The notes under the pieces were generated by a model that did not search any database, was not told where the DNA came from, and worked only from the letters and a program-made list of their open reading frames with translations. A stretch of 38,657 nt of DNA from an uncultured Flavobacteriaceae bacterium (GTDB taxonomy: Bacteria; Bacteroidota; Bacteroidia; Flavobacteriales; Flavobacteriaceae): NCBI GenBank assembly GCA_947500385.1, contig CANMSA010000031.1:1-38657 (forward strand). Direction: 5' to 3'. This document shows positions 8,387-17,664 of the stretch, in pieces. The position numbers and the translations under genes were made by a program. Numbering within the stretch: position 1 is the stretch's first letter; each line of letters starts with the position of its first letter.

Positions 8387-9772
8387 TCAACCATCGGTGA
8401 GTAGGGTCCGTTTCATTTCCCTGCGAAGATACAGTCCGGTAACAATAGTGGCCATTAGGTCGGCAATCGCAAATGAGATCCATACGCCCAATTCCCCAAA
8501 GTAACCGGGTAGCACCAGAATTAGCGGGATAAAAAAGAAACCTTGCCTGGTAAGGGTCAATAAAAGCGCCGGAATTGCCTTCCCGATCGCCTGAAAATAG
8601 GCGGCGCCTATAAGTTGTAAGGCAATGATAGGGGAGGCGGCAAAAACCCAACGCATTGCCGTGGGTATGTGCTCCAACACATAGGAATTTATAGCCAATT
8701 CACTGGCGGGGAGGTCAGCTTTGCTACTTAAAAAGAGCGAGGCTATTTCCGACGGGAATATGAAAAGTCCCAGAAACACCACTGTGGCCAAGATAGCGGC
8801 ATATTTGATGGCCGTATTGATGCTCTCCCGTACCCGTATAAAGTGTTTGGCTCCATAGTTATAGCCAGCGATCGGGAGAAAGCCTTGAGTAACTCCAAAA
8901 ACGGGAAAAAGGGCAAACATCAACATCCTTCCGATGATGGCATAGACCGCTACCATGGCCTCGCCCCCAAGATTAAAAAGAATATTGTTCATAAGCAGAT
9001 ACACCACACTGGTGGTTGCTTGGCGTGCCAAGGTTACAAAGCCCAAAGAGCCAATTTCTTTGATAATCGGTAGGTCTAAAAGAAAGCATTTGAGGGTGAG
9101 GCGTAGTTCCGAGTTTTTGGACAGAAAAAAGTAGGTAACATAGGTACAACATGCCAAGTAGCTTATGGTGGTGGCCCATGCGGCCCCATGCATGCCCCAA
9201 TTCAAGACGTTTATAAAAAGATAGTCGAGGAAGAGGTTTGAGATAGAAGGTACGATCATTGCGATCATTGCGAATTTAGGTTTCCCCTCGGCGCGTATAA
9301 CACTACTTCCCATCATATTCAAAGCCAATAATGGAATACCGTAAAGAACAATGGTGTAGTAAATCTTGGCTGGTGCAAAGATGCTGCCCTTTCCTCCAAA
9401 GGCAGGAATTAAAGTGTCTACGAAGTAAAGCCCCAAGCTCACCATCGCAATGGTAACCAGTAATGTCAAGGTAATTTGGTTGCCAAAGGTTTTAACGGCT
9501 TTGGCTTTGTTTTCAGCGCCCAAGGCCCTTGATATTATACTGGATCCTCCAATCCCGATCGCCATTCCCAAAGCACCAATAAAAAAGGATACGGGTAAGA
9601 CCACATTGATTGCGGCAATCGCGATGCTTCCGATCCAATTTCCTACAAAAATAGAATCGACCAAAACGTTCAGCGACATGACCAAGATTCCTATGGAAGC
9701 TGGTACGGCTTGTTGTACCAGAAGTTTTCCGATCGGCGCCGAGCCTAACTGTTCTGCCGGGAGGTTGGCCAT
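8387..9772 (-). CDS. MATE family efflux transporter
   Basis: The 461-residue, very hydrophobic product has the twelve-helix MATE layout in two halves. The N-terminal start (GKLLVQQAVPASIGILVMSLNVLVDSIFVGNWIG) and the segment FFIGALGMAIGIGGSSIISRALGAENKAKA are hallmark patterns of the NorM/DinF-like family, and the second half repeats it (FPVFGVTQGFLPIAGYNYGAKHFIRVRESINTAI). MATE proteins export cationic drugs or metabolites across the inner membrane using Na+ or H+. It starts 65 bases after hemH on the same strand with no promoter motif seen in between, so it is probably co-transcribed with hemH; export of a porphyrin or iron-related compound is a tempting but unsupported idea. Repeat DNA follows its stop codon. 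Confidence 0.93.
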   Translation of the reverse strand: MANLPAEQLGSAPIGKLLVQQAVPASIGILVMSLNVLVDSIFVGNWIGSIAIAAINVVLPVSFFIGALGMAIGIGGSSIISRALGAENKAKAVKTFGNQITLTLLVTIAMVSLGLYFVDTLIPAFGGKGSIFAPAKIYYTIVLYGIPLLALNMMGSSVIRAEGKPKFAMIAMIVPSISNLFLDYLFINVLNWGMHGAAWATTISYLACCTYVTYFFLSKNSELRLTLKCFLLDLPIIKEIGSLGFVTLARQATTSVVYLLMNNILFNLGGEAMVAVYAIIGRMLMFALFPVFGVTQGFLPIAGYNYGAKHFIRVRESINTAIKYAAILATVVFLGLFIFPSEIASLFLSSKADLPASELAINSYVLEHIPTAMRWVFAASPIIALQLIGAAYFQAIGKAIPALLLTLTRQGFFFIPLILVLPGYFGELGVWISFAIADLMATIVTGLYLRREMKRTLLTDG

Positions 9773-9837
9773 AGTTTTTCCTAATTACTTTCCGCTATTG
9801 GTACTTTCGCAAACAGCGAATGGCGGCAAGCATTCTT

Positions 9838-10869
9838 TTAAACCGGCAACACTTCGTTCTGTTGCCATTCATTTACCCAGTTGGCCATTACTTGTACCCA
9901 GGAATCGCTATCGTTCAAACAAGGGATGTGTTTGTAGTGTTCTCCACCAGCCTCTTCAAATTGCTCCTTGCCCTCCATGGCGATCTCTTCCAAGGTCTCA
10001 AGACAATCGCTTACAAAGGCCGCCGTTACAACTGCCAACCGTTTTTTGCCTTCTTTTGCCAATCGCTCGAATTCAAAATCGGTATAGGGCTTTAACCACG
10101 GGTCGCCGGCCAAACGCGATTGAAAAGAGGTACTTACTTTTTCGGCCGGAAGCCCCAAATGGGCTTTTACCAATTCCGTGGTTTCATACACTTGATGTCG
10201 ATAACAAGTATTGTGCGCAACCGAGTTGATACTGCAACAGCTCCCATCTATTTTGCAATGGTACTTGGTCGGGTCCGATTTTCGAACATGCCGTTCGGGA
10301 ATACCATGATAGGAAAAGAGGATATGATCGTACTCGAAATCTTTTAAGCCGGCAGCGATACTTTCCGAGAGTACCTTAATATAGTCCGGACTTTTATAAA
10401 AGGCAGGCAGCGTTGTGAGACGAATATTCGGGAAGTGCTTTTGTTGCACTTCCATGGTTTTGACGACCACGGTTTCATAGCTCGACATCGCGTAATGCGG
10501 ATACAAGGGTACTAAAAGTACTTCGTCAACGCCTTTTTCGCTTAGTTCCCGCAACGCATTCTCAATGCTCATAGAACCATATCGCATACCCAGGGCGACC
10601 GGCATTTGGGTATGTACCCGTAATTTTGCTGCGAAGCGTTCGGAGAGGACAACGAGCGGCGAACCTTCGTCCCACCATATTTTGGAATAGGCCTTGGCCG
10701 ATTTCTTAGGGCGCGTTTGTAGAATAATACCACGAACCAATAAATTCCGAAGAACCACGGGTACGTCAATTACCCGCTCATCCATTAAAAATTCGTCTAA
10801 ATATGGTTTTACATCCTTTGCCGTAGGGCTGTCGGGCGAACCCAGATTTACGAGAAGTACTCCTTTCAT
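9838..10869 (-). CDS. hemH: Ferrochelatase
   Basis: Ferrochelatase inserts Fe2+ into protoporphyrin IX (or coproporphyrin III in the alternative route), the last chelation step of haem synthesis. The 343-residue product begins KGVLLVNLGSPDSPTAKDVKPYLDEFL, a classic N terminus, and carries the invariant histidine motif HGIPERHVRKSDP and the active-site acidic region near SFQSRLAGDPWLKPYTDFEF. Cysteines in CKIDGSCCSINSVAHNTCY suggest a possible cluster or metal site of the kind seen in some bacterial ferrochelatases, but spacing alone does not prove it. Length is normal. It has a very good promoter at 10892-10921 and probably leads a two-gene unit with the MATE gene. The other haem genes lie about 15 kb away at 25196-29229. 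Confidence 0.95.
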   Translation of the reverse strand: MKGVLLVNLGSPDSPTAKDVKPYLDEFLMDERVIDVPVVLRNLLVRGIILQTRPKKSAKAYSKIWWDEGSPLVVLSERFAAKLRVHTQMPVALGMRYGSMSIENALRELSEKGVDEVLLVPLYPHYAMSSYETVVVKTMEVQQKHFPNIRLTTLPAFYKSPDYIKVLSESIAAGLKDFEYDHILFSYHGIPERHVRKSDPTKYHCKIDGSCCSINSVAHNTCYRHQVYETTELVKAHLGLPAEKVSTSFQSRLAGDPWLKPYTDFEFERLAKEGKKRLAVVTAAFVSDCLETLEEIAMEGKEQFEEAGGEHYKHIPCLNDSDSWVQVMANWVNEWQQNEVLPV

Positions 10870-11191
10870 TTATATTGCAATTTTTCAAGTGCAAAAATAC
10901 GGCTTGATCCCTTTCCTTCAATCAGTTTCATAAAATACTTTTTGATAGTGATATAGAGAGGGTCGATTTCATCGGATCTGGTCTTTTAAGCGGAATCCTT
11001 GAAACATTTCAGGGAAGCGAATTAGGCGTTAAAAAACCTGCTGTATCCAAAAATATGCGGCCTTAAATTGCGTTATACCAAGAACCTGGATGTTTTTTTA
11101 ACGGAAAATAGGGAGTGCCAGCACCCTATTTGTTAGTTTCTTTGTAGAAAATACGTCAAATAGAACTCCAAGATCAGAACCAAACCGATCT
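10870..11191. other. Divergent intergenic region hemH / TraB-GumN gene
   Basis: This 322-base region separates two divergent genes. The left part holds the hemH promoter. On the right a hairpin at 11108-11129 (ATAGGG with CCCTAT, inner TG/CA, two-base bulge) sits 62 bases before the TraB/GumN start codon, and an imperfect -7-like TTTCTTTG follows it. No small gene or RNA is recognised. Confidence 0.5.
10892..10921 (-). promoter_or_regulatory. hemH promoter, Bacteroidota type
   Basis: On the minus strand TTG (10919-10921) is followed after exactly 19 bases by TATTTTTG (10892-10899), a near-ideal -33/-7 pair for the Bacteroidota primary sigma factor. The predicted start of transcription would be around 10885, giving a leader of about 16 bases before the hemH ATG. 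Confidence 0.75.
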
Positions 11192-14100
11192 ATGCGTCAA
11201 TTATTAGTATTAGTTACATTCATATTTTGTGTAGGGATTACTGCCCAGGAAGCGAACAGCTTATTATGGGAGATATCAGGGAATGGGTTGAAACAAAGCT
11301 CGTACTTATATGGTACCATGCACGTGAGCAGGCGCATTGCCTTTCGTCTTGACGATGTCTTTTACGAAGCCCTTGACCAGAGCGAGGTAGTTGCCTTGGA
11401 GTCGGACCCAGGAACCTGGCTCGATGATAACAACCTGAATAACCTGCGTGGTTATGGGATGCAAAATGGTTTTTATACCAAAGGCTTTTACATACAGAAC
11501 TTTGCCATAAAGAACCCTCGAAAAGAGGAGATGGCGGCGTATTTGGCTTTTAATGATAGCCGTGTAAATGGTATTCTATACCGTAGTAACGACTATTCGC
11601 AAGATTTTGAAGAGGAAACATATCTTGATATGTTTATCTACCAAGCGGGTAAAAAGTTCAGCAAGCCGATAGTAGCATTAGAGGATTTGGAAGAATCGGC
11701 CACGTTGGTGGGGCGTGCGAGCATGAACCCTATGAAGCAAAAGCCCGATGAATGGTTGCAAAAGAAGATGCAGCAGCAAGACTTCATGACCTTATTGCAA
11801 GACGCCTATCGCAATCGGAATATCAACCTACTTGACTCGATTGACAAGGGAATATATACCAAGCACTATCTTAAGAACATGTTGTTTATCCGAAATCGGA
11901 ATATGGCCAACAAGCTCGATTCGGTGGTGCACACGGCGAAGACTTTTGCGGGTATCGGGGCAGCGCACTTGCCCGGGAAAGAAGGAGTGATCGCCATGTT
12001 GCGCGATATTGGATATACGGTAAAACCCCTGCTGTCGAAAGCGACTCGAAAGGGAACGGAAATCAAGCAAAAACTGGAGAATGCCATTCTTGAAAATAGC
12101 TATGGGAACCAAAAGCCGGATGATGCTTTTTTTACCGTTGATCTGCCAAGTAAGTTATACCCCGTTTCGGAGAATCCAAGTACGGCCTATATTGCTCCAG
12201 ATTTGGCCAATGGAAGCTATGTAATGGTAAATCGCATCCCCACGTTTTCCTATCTGAAACAAGATGCAGTGTATTCCGTGGAAGATCTAGATCAACTGTT
12301 ATTCGAGAACATTCCCGGTAAAATTCGGGAGAAGCAAAAAATAGAGCGGAATGGCTTTCAGGGGCTGGATATCAGAAATCAGTTAAAGAACGGGGACCAT
12401 CAGCGGTATCATATTTATGTGACGCCTTTGGAAATTGTAATTTTCAAAATGGGAGGTGATGGCACTTATGTAGTACAACATTCCGATACTATTTTTAATA
12501 GCATACAATTTAGAAAAAGAACGCAAAAACCGGTGATAGTGGCGCCAAAGTTTTCCGACTTTGAGATACAGATGCCTAGTTTGTATAGCTTTCCCAACCG
12601 GGAAAGAAATGGCCATCGGTTGGTACAAGGCTACGATTCGATTACCGATAGCTACTACTTCTTGAGAAAAGTAACCCTGAACGATTTTAGCTTTATCGAG
12701 CAAGACACCTTTGAATTAAAGCAAATACAAAAACGCTTTTACCAAGATTTGAAGTTGACCGGTACGTATTCCGATTTTGAAGGAAACGTACTTCGGTCCA
12801 ATGCGATGATCGATACCGTTGCAGGTAAAAAATTACACTTAAAGACCACCTTTAGGGCCGGAGATTATTATCTAATGGGAATCGTGACCACCCATGCCGA
12901 TTTGGCAACGACTTACTTCGACTCCTTCAAGATGAAGGAGGCTACCTATGCGAAAAAGTTTGAGACGGTTGTAGATACGGCATTGTTTTTTAGAACGGTG
13001 AGTTCTGTACAACCTCCAAAATTCGTGGAAAATAGCAATTTGTATCTGAATGGGCGCAACCGTCCGAAACCCTATAGTGCCTTTAACAAAAAAACGATTT
13101 ATCAGAATTCGAACAATGAGGCGGTCGCCGTATCATTGAATAAATCCCATGATTTTATGATGTTCCCCGATTTGGATTCGGTTTGGAACTTGCGCAAAAA
13201 ACTGTATGCCCATGAACGTTTTCATGTTATGGATGAAGCTAAGAGCACACGCGCTGATGGGGCGGAGGAACTAATGCTTACGCTTACCGATACGGCGAGT
13301 ACCAGAGGTATTTTGATAAAGAATGTTCTTAAGGGAGGCCTGTTGTATGAAATAAAGGCACAAGTAGATACGGTAGCGACCCCCAGCCGATTCGTGACCG
13401 CATTTTTCGAGAACTTTAGATTGATGGATACCCTTATTGGGAAAGATATATTGACCGACAAAACACCCCAATTTTTTGATGCCTTGCGCAAGAATGATAG
13501 TATTGTTCTGAATGGTTACACCTTTATCGATTTCAAAGAAAAACATGTAGACTCCTTAAAACACTATATCGCCAATTTCGACTACCCGGATGATAAAAAG
13601 CACATTCAAGCATACTTGATTCAAAAGCTGGGAAAACTAAAACACCCCGATGTAGTGCCTTTTTTGAAGTCGTTTTACGGAAAGTCGTACAATAATTCAG
13701 ATGCGCAGACCAAAATACTACAGGCGGTTAGTTGTAAAAAAGAAGAAGAATCGGTGGCGTTACTGCTCGAATTGCTGTCCAAGGACTTGCCGTTGGTTTC
13801 GAATACTTTTGAAATTCAGCGTATTTTTCGACCCTATAAAGACAGCCTTGAACTTGCCAAAAAGCTGTATCCTGAGTTAATGGACTATAGTGCCATTGCC
13901 GAGTACAAATCCCCTATTTTTTCAATTTTGGCCCGTTTACAGACCAAAGGTCTTATTAAGACCAAAAGCTATAAGAAATATAGAAAACAGATTTTGAACG
14001 ATGCCAAGATTCAACTGAAGCGAACTCTGGGGAATACAAGCGATACGAACGATGGGGGATATAACAGTGGCCTTTCTACGAGAATCAGTAATTCGGGCGT

Positions 14101-14719
14101 ATTGGAAGACTATGCGATTTTGCTCTACCCTTTCAAGGAAGAAAAAGATGTAAAACTGTTCTTTAATCGTCTCTTACAGGTAAAAGACCGTAAAATACGA
14201 ACCACTCTGGCCATGCTAATGGCCAAGGAAGAAATTGCGCTCCCGCAAGAAATGTTACAAAGCTTGGCGTCCGATATCAACAGTAGGGCAATGCTTTTTG
14301 GAAAGTTAAAGTCGATCGGAAAAGCCCATCTCTTTCCCAAGGAATTTCGAAACGAGCGTTTTTTAGCAGAATCCTTACTCTTTGAAACGGGCAAGTTCAA
14401 TGCAAAAAAAGACTCGCTGCAATTTTTGGAAAAACGAGCACTGAATTTTAACGGAAAGGAATTGACAGGCTATTATTTTAAAACACGCAGTAACGATGAT
14501 TACGATACCAATTTTAATATGAATTTGGTTGTTTTTGAAAAATCAAATGTACTTGGTTTAAAACCCTTCTATAAAAAAGAACGTATGCGCATAGAGGACA
14601 CCGATACCGATGCGGAGGTAATGAACTACGTTACGGAAGAATTTCTTTTACAAGACCGGCAACGCGCCGAGGTATACCGCCCCAATAACTATGGGGGGTA
14701 TGGGTATTATGGGTATTGA
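11192..14719 (+). CDS. TraB/GumN-family protein with very long C-terminal extension
   Basis: A 1175-residue exported protein. A signal peptide (MRQLLVLVTFIFCVGITAQ) leads into a TraB/GumN domain at about residues 23-285: NSLLWEISGNGLKQSSYLYGTMHVS, VALESDPGTWL and the closing GIGAAHLPGKEGVIAMLRDIGYTVKPL are family hallmarks, including the GTMH and GAAHL motifs proposed to form the active or metal site. Ordinary TraB/GumN proteins are about 300 residues; here nearly 900 more follow: a beta-rich region (about 300-760) and then helical, HEAT-like repeats (about 780-1100, for example KLGKLKHPDVVPFLKSFYG and KEEESVALLLELLSKDL). The tail ends in a Tyr/Gly-rich stretch. Role unknown; the TraB fold is thought to be a peptidase-like or pheromone-shutdown fold. 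Transcribed alone; the next operon has its own promoter. Confidence 0.85.
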   Translation: MRQLLVLVTFIFCVGITAQEANSLLWEISGNGLKQSSYLYGTMHVSRRIAFRLDDVFYEALDQSEVVALESDPGTWLDDNNLNNLRGYGMQNGFYTKGFYIQNFAIKNPRKEEMAAYLAFNDSRVNGILYRSNDYSQDFEEETYLDMFIYQAGKKFSKPIVALEDLEESATLVGRASMNPMKQKPDEWLQKKMQQQDFMTLLQDAYRNRNINLLDSIDKGIYTKHYLKNMLFIRNRNMANKLDSVVHTAKTFAGIGAAHLPGKEGVIAMLRDIGYTVKPLLSKATRKGTEIKQKLENAILENSYGNQKPDDAFFTVDLPSKLYPVSENPSTAYIAPDLANGSYVMVNRIPTFSYLKQDAVYSVEDLDQLLFENIPGKIREKQKIERNGFQGLDIRNQLKNGDHQRYHIYVTPLEIVIFKMGGDGTYVVQHSDTIFNSIQFRKRTQKPVIVAPKFSDFEIQMPSLYSFPNRERNGHRLVQGYDSITDSYYFLRKVTLNDFSFIEQDTFELKQIQKRFYQDLKLTGTYSDFEGNVLRSNAMIDTVAGKKLHLKTTFRAGDYYLMGIVTTHADLATTYFDSFKMKEATYAKKFETVVDTALFFRTVSSVQPPKFVENSNLYLNGRNRPKPYSAFNKKTIYQNSNNEAVAVSLNKSHDFMMFPDLDSVWNLRKKLYAHERFHVMDEAKSTRADGAEELMLTLTDTASTRGILIKNVLKGGLLYEIKAQVDTVATPSRFVTAFFENFRLMDTLIGKDILTDKTPQFFDALRKNDSIVLNGYTFIDFKEKHVDSLKHYIANFDYPDDKKHIQAYLIQKLGKLKHPDVVPFLKSFYGKSYNNSDAQTKILQAVSCKKEEESVALLLELLSKDLPLVSNTFEIQRIFRPYKDSLELAKKLYPELMDYSAIAEYKSPIFSILARLQTKGLIKTKSYKKYRKQILNDAKIQLKRTLGNTSDTNDGGYNSGLSTRISNSGVLEDYAILLYPFKEEKDVKLFFNRLLQVKDRKIRTTLAMLMAKEEIALPQEMLQSLASDINSRAMLFGKLKSIGKAHLFPKEFRNERFLAESLLFETGKFNAKKDSLQFLEKRALNFNGKELTGYYFKTRSNDDYDTNFNMNLVVFEKSNVLGLKPFYKKERMRIEDTDTDAEVMNYVTEEFLLQDRQRAEVYRPNNYGGYGYYGY

Positions 14720-14743
14720 AAATAATGTTCTTAAGTAAAGCAC

Positions 14744-14751
14744 TATTTTTG
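14744..14751 (+). promoter_or_regulatory. Candidate promoter -7 box of the AAA+/ABC/amidase operon
   Basis: TATTTTTG matches TAnnTTTG exactly. A TTG at 14716-14718 lies 25 bases upstream, longer than the usual 19-23, so the -33 element is uncertain. Transcription would begin near 14758, which makes the in-frame TTG at 14761 unusable and supports the ATG at 14797 as start of the first gene. Confidence 0.5.
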
Positions 14752-14796
14752 AAACAATAATTGAAAACAGTTACTTTAAGAGCTACGATACATTCT

Positions 14797-16293
14797 ATGG
14801 CAACCAACCAGCACAACCCTGACCCTTTTGTAATCACTCCGAATTTCATTGAAATCTTACGAGCCGAAGGTAACAAGGCTTGGAGCAGCTGCCTGACCTT
14901 AAACGCCGACAAAAAGTACCAACAAGTGGTCGCATCAATAACCGATGACGAATTTAAGGACATACAATACAAAGCGCAGCATCTTTTGCTCAGAGACTTA
15001 GTGAAGGTTTATAATGATTTCGCATTGTTATATAACAAAGAATCTGCGATACCTAAGAAGTTAAGGTTTGTATTGGTTTTTCTATATGAAAAACTACAAG
15101 GAAAAGATTTGTCCGCATCTTTTGATATCAGTAAACTGCAAAAGCTTCCTACATCACATGCCTTCAATAAGAATGTTAAACTTATACAACAGACTTCCTT
15201 CTTTCAGCCTATTGAAGAGCTAAAATCAGAGTATATTTCTACAATGGTTTTGTCAAAAATGAATAGTTCCGACTTTCAAAACATTGCTTCTTTTTTGAAT
15301 AGAATTGCCCTGCTAATGGCGCAGGCAGATTCGAAGGTGTCCGACAAAGAACAGAAAAAACTTAAAGCGATTTCTGAGAAAATAAACAATCCAAGAATTG
15401 TAATAGGGAAGTCGAATTACAGTGAAGTTCCTAAAGATGACACTCTCGAAAAAGTCTTAGCCGAATTACATGATCTTATAGGGTTAGAGGCAATTAAAAA
15501 AAATGTTGAAGACCTTACAAATTTCCTGAAAGTCCAAAAAATAAGGGAAGAAAAGGGGTTGAAAACGAATAGGAATGCGTTGCATGCCGTCTTTATGGGC
15601 CCTCCGGGCACTGGAAAAACTACGGTGGCGAGAATGTTAGGGCGTATTTTTAAACATTTAGGCTACTTAAAAAGAGGGCATTTGGTAGAGACCGATCGTT
15701 CAGGAATGGTCGCGGGTTATGTTGGTCAAACCGCTATTAAGGCCGACGAGGTAATTAATGCGGCGACTGATGGTGTACTATTTATTGATGAAGCGTACGC
15801 CCTTTCTTCAGGTGGGTTGAATGATTTTGGGAATGAGGCTATCGAGGTTTTGTTAAAACGTATGGAAGACATGCGAGAAAGTTTGGTGGTTGTGGTGGCC
15901 GGGTATCCAGATGAGATGGAGATTTTTATTCAATCGAACCCGGGACTTCAGTCACGTTTTAATCGTTATTTCACCTTTGACCATTATTTGCCTGAGACAC
16001 TACTTGAAATCTTTAAACTGTACGCCAAAGGGGCCGATTTTGAGCTAAGTTCGGATGCAGAAGATAAGCTTTTTGAAATAGTAGAACGGGTTTATGAAAA
16101 ACGTCATGGTGGTTTTGGAAACGCCCGTACAATGAGAAATCTTTTTGAAAAGATTATAGAAAGGCAAGCAAATAGGATAGTAAAAATTGAAAAAATCACG
16201 AAGAAAGACTTGGTGGTTTTAACAGAGGAAGATATTCCGGAAATCTTGAAAACCGTTAAGGAAATCTTAGTTTTTGAGGATGATGAATCATAA
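14797..16293 (+). CDS. AAA+ ATPase, CbxX/CfxQ (SpoVK) type, with TerB-like N-terminal segment
   Basis: The 498-residue cytoplasmic protein has a CbxX/CfxQ-type AAA+ module in its C-terminal half: LIGLEAIKKNVEDL, Walker A GPPGTGKT (268-275), the GYVGQTA pore-region motif, Walker B VLFIDEA (Asp331, Glu332), sensor-1 region VVVAGYPDEM and the arginine finger SRFNRYF. Red-type Rubisco activase belongs to this family, but the same module also occurs in sporulation and secretion contexts; no Rubisco is here. Residues about 165-200 (RIALLMAQADSKVSDKEQKKLKAI) resemble the Asp-containing core of TerB tellurite-resistance-like domains. Start: an in-frame TTG at 14761 would add 12 residues but coincides with the predicted transcript start. 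First gene of the operon, 11 bases before the next. Likely remodels a protein partner encoded in the same cluster. Confidence 0.9.
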   Translation: MATNQHNPDPFVITPNFIEILRAEGNKAWSSCLTLNADKKYQQVVASITDDEFKDIQYKAQHLLLRDLVKVYNDFALLYNKESAIPKKLRFVLVFLYEKLQGKDLSASFDISKLQKLPTSHAFNKNVKLIQQTSFFQPIEELKSEYISTMVLSKMNSSDFQNIASFLNRIALLMAQADSKVSDKEQKKLKAISEKINNPRIVIGKSNYSEVPKDDTLEKVLAELHDLIGLEAIKKNVEDLTNFLKVQKIREEKGLKTNRNALHAVFMGPPGTGKTTVARMLGRIFKHLGYLKRGHLVETDRSGMVAGYVGQTAIKADEVINAATDGVLFIDEAYALSSGGLNDFGNEAIEVLLKRMEDMRESLVVVVAGYPDEMEIFIQSNPGLQSRFNRYFTFDHYLPETLLEIFKLYAKGADFELSSDAEDKLFEIVERVYEKRHGGFGNARTMRNLFEKIIERQANRIVKIEKITKKDLVVLTEEDIPEILKTVKEILVFEDDES

Positions 16294-16304
16294 TTTTTGA
16301 CTAA

Positions 16305-16805
16305 ATGACCACACAAGACTTAATTAATTTGTTTTCAGCAAATCAATATTACGTATTGGCGTATTTTGTGATGATTCTAGTTTTAGCGGCGTTTGTTACT
16401 TTTGCCGTAAACAGGGAGAACATTGGAAATTTGAAGTATTTGCTCTCCTTTCTGGTGTATGCAGTGGCAATTCCCGGTATTTTGGCGATTTTATTGGTGC
16501 TTTATCAGCTGCTTATGCTTAGGACAAATGTTTTGAATGTTAGTATCATCGCGTATTTTGTTCCAATAATTGCTATGATATGTACTTTATTATTGTTGAA
16601 TCGAAAGGTGAAACTAGAAAAACTTCCCGGTTTTCAACGCTTATCGGGACTTGTGATAATAATAGCAATAGCGTTCATTATAATTTTTATTTTACAACGA
16701 ACATATTTCGGAGTGCTGATTTTAGGAGGCTTGGTTCAGGTTCTTTTGGTATTCGGAGTGCTCATGTTGGCGCTTCGAATGGCCGCTAAAAAACTGATGA
16801 AATAA
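16305..16805 (+). CDS. Small polytopic membrane protein of unknown function
   Basis: The 166-residue product has four, perhaps five, membrane helices: about 17-37 (YVLAYFVMILVLAAFVTFAV), 46-68 (LSFLVYAVAIPGILAILLVLY), 79-98, 110-130 and 134-156. Short charged links and a basic C terminus (RMAAKKLMK) suggest the C terminus is cytoplasmic. No catalytic motif and no recognised family. It lies 11 bases after the AAA+ gene and is followed by a 166-base gap before the coiled-coil gene. In context it is likely the inner-membrane platform of the cluster. Confidence 0.8.
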   Translation: MTTQDLINLFSANQYYVLAYFVMILVLAAFVTFAVNRENIGNLKYLLSFLVYAVAIPGILAILLVLYQLLMLRTNVLNVSIIAYFVPIIAMICTLLLLNRKVKLEKLPGFQRLSGLVIIIAIAFIIIFILQRTYFGVLILGGLVQVLLVFGVLMLALRMAAKKLMK

Positions 16806-16971
16806 AATTATAGTGTAACAAAATAAGGTTTTCAAACACATATACTAAGGATGCACATTAGGTCGTTAGCATGGTATCATTCTCTTTACAAGACCTTTAA
16901 TCCCTAAAAAATATATAAATTTAACCGGGTTTCTCATAGAAATCAATAAATAGTGACCAAAAAAGGAATAG

Positions 16972-17655
16972 ATGGCCAAAGAAAAATTTAATTGGAAAGC
17001 ACTTTTTGTTAATGAAGAAGGTACTTCGGATACAAAAACAAAAAAGGAGAATTCAACCAAAACGACTTCTTTTCCCGAAGCTAAGAAAAATGTAACCAAG
17101 TTTCCTGAAAAGGTTCAAATGCCAAGTGCAGGGAGTATAGACAACTCTGTTTTAGGCACGGTGGTTGAAATGTATGAGGCGGGGTTTGAATCCCTTAATC
17201 AACCAGGGTATGATTTTTATGAGTTTTTCAAAGCAATCAAAGCTGTTGGAAGCAACGATTCTTCCGTTTATAAAATGGCCTTTACAATGGCGCAAGGGGT
17301 GGATGCTACTGTAAACAAGGCAAGCTTGCTAAAGCAGTCAGATTTTTATGTAAAGGAGATAAACAAGGTGCATCAGCAATATCAAACCAAAGGTGCTTCG
17401 AAGAAAGCACAAATACAAGATGGTCTGAAAAGCAAAAAAGAAACACTATCAAATGAAATAACCAAGTTGGAAAAGCAAATCCTGCAACTTCAAACTCAAA
17501 TTGGAGAAAAGAAGAATCAATTACAATCAGTAGATTCAAACTTGATTACCGATGTATCGGAAATTGAGCAGAAAATTGTAGCCAACGATTTGGCTAAAAG
17601 TAAAATTCTAGATACTATCAATGCAGTAGTAGATGGTATTAAAAATAATCTGTAA
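16972..17655 (+). CDS. Soluble coiled-coil protein of unknown function
   Basis: A 227-residue protein without signal peptide. The first 60 residues are charged and low-complexity (KKENSTKTTSFPEAKKNVTKF). Residues about 65-135 form a helical domain (VVEMYEAGFESLNQPGYDFYEFFKAIKAVGSNDSSVYKMAFTMAQG) and 140-215 a strong coiled coil (LSNEITKLEKQILQLQTQIGEKKNQL). Not assigned to a family. AAGGA lies 7 bases before its ATG, an unusually clear ribosome binding site for this phylum. The 166 bases upstream contain a near -7 element (TAAATTTA at about 16916), so an internal promoter is possible. It stands 9 bases before the next gene. Confidence 0.82.
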   Translation: MAKEKFNWKALFVNEEGTSDTKTKKENSTKTTSFPEAKKNVTKFPEKVQMPSAGSIDNSVLGTVVEMYEAGFESLNQPGYDFYEFFKAIKAVGSNDSSVYKMAFTMAQGVDATVNKASLLKQSDFYVKEINKVHQQYQTKGASKKAQIQDGLKSKKETLSNEITKLEKQILQLQTQIGEKKNQLQSVDSNLITDVSEIEQKIVANDLAKSKILDTINAVVDGIKNNL

Positions 17656-17664
17656 ACCACACCG

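Noticed and set aside
8274-8651. Minus-strand frame of 125 codons crossing the end of the MATE gene
   Set aside because: It overlaps the well-supported MATE gene in another frame; only its tail comes from repeat copy C.
9450-10229. Long plus-strand frame of 259 codons across MATE and hemH
   Set aside because: It lies antisense over two clearly recognised genes and its protein has no known pattern.
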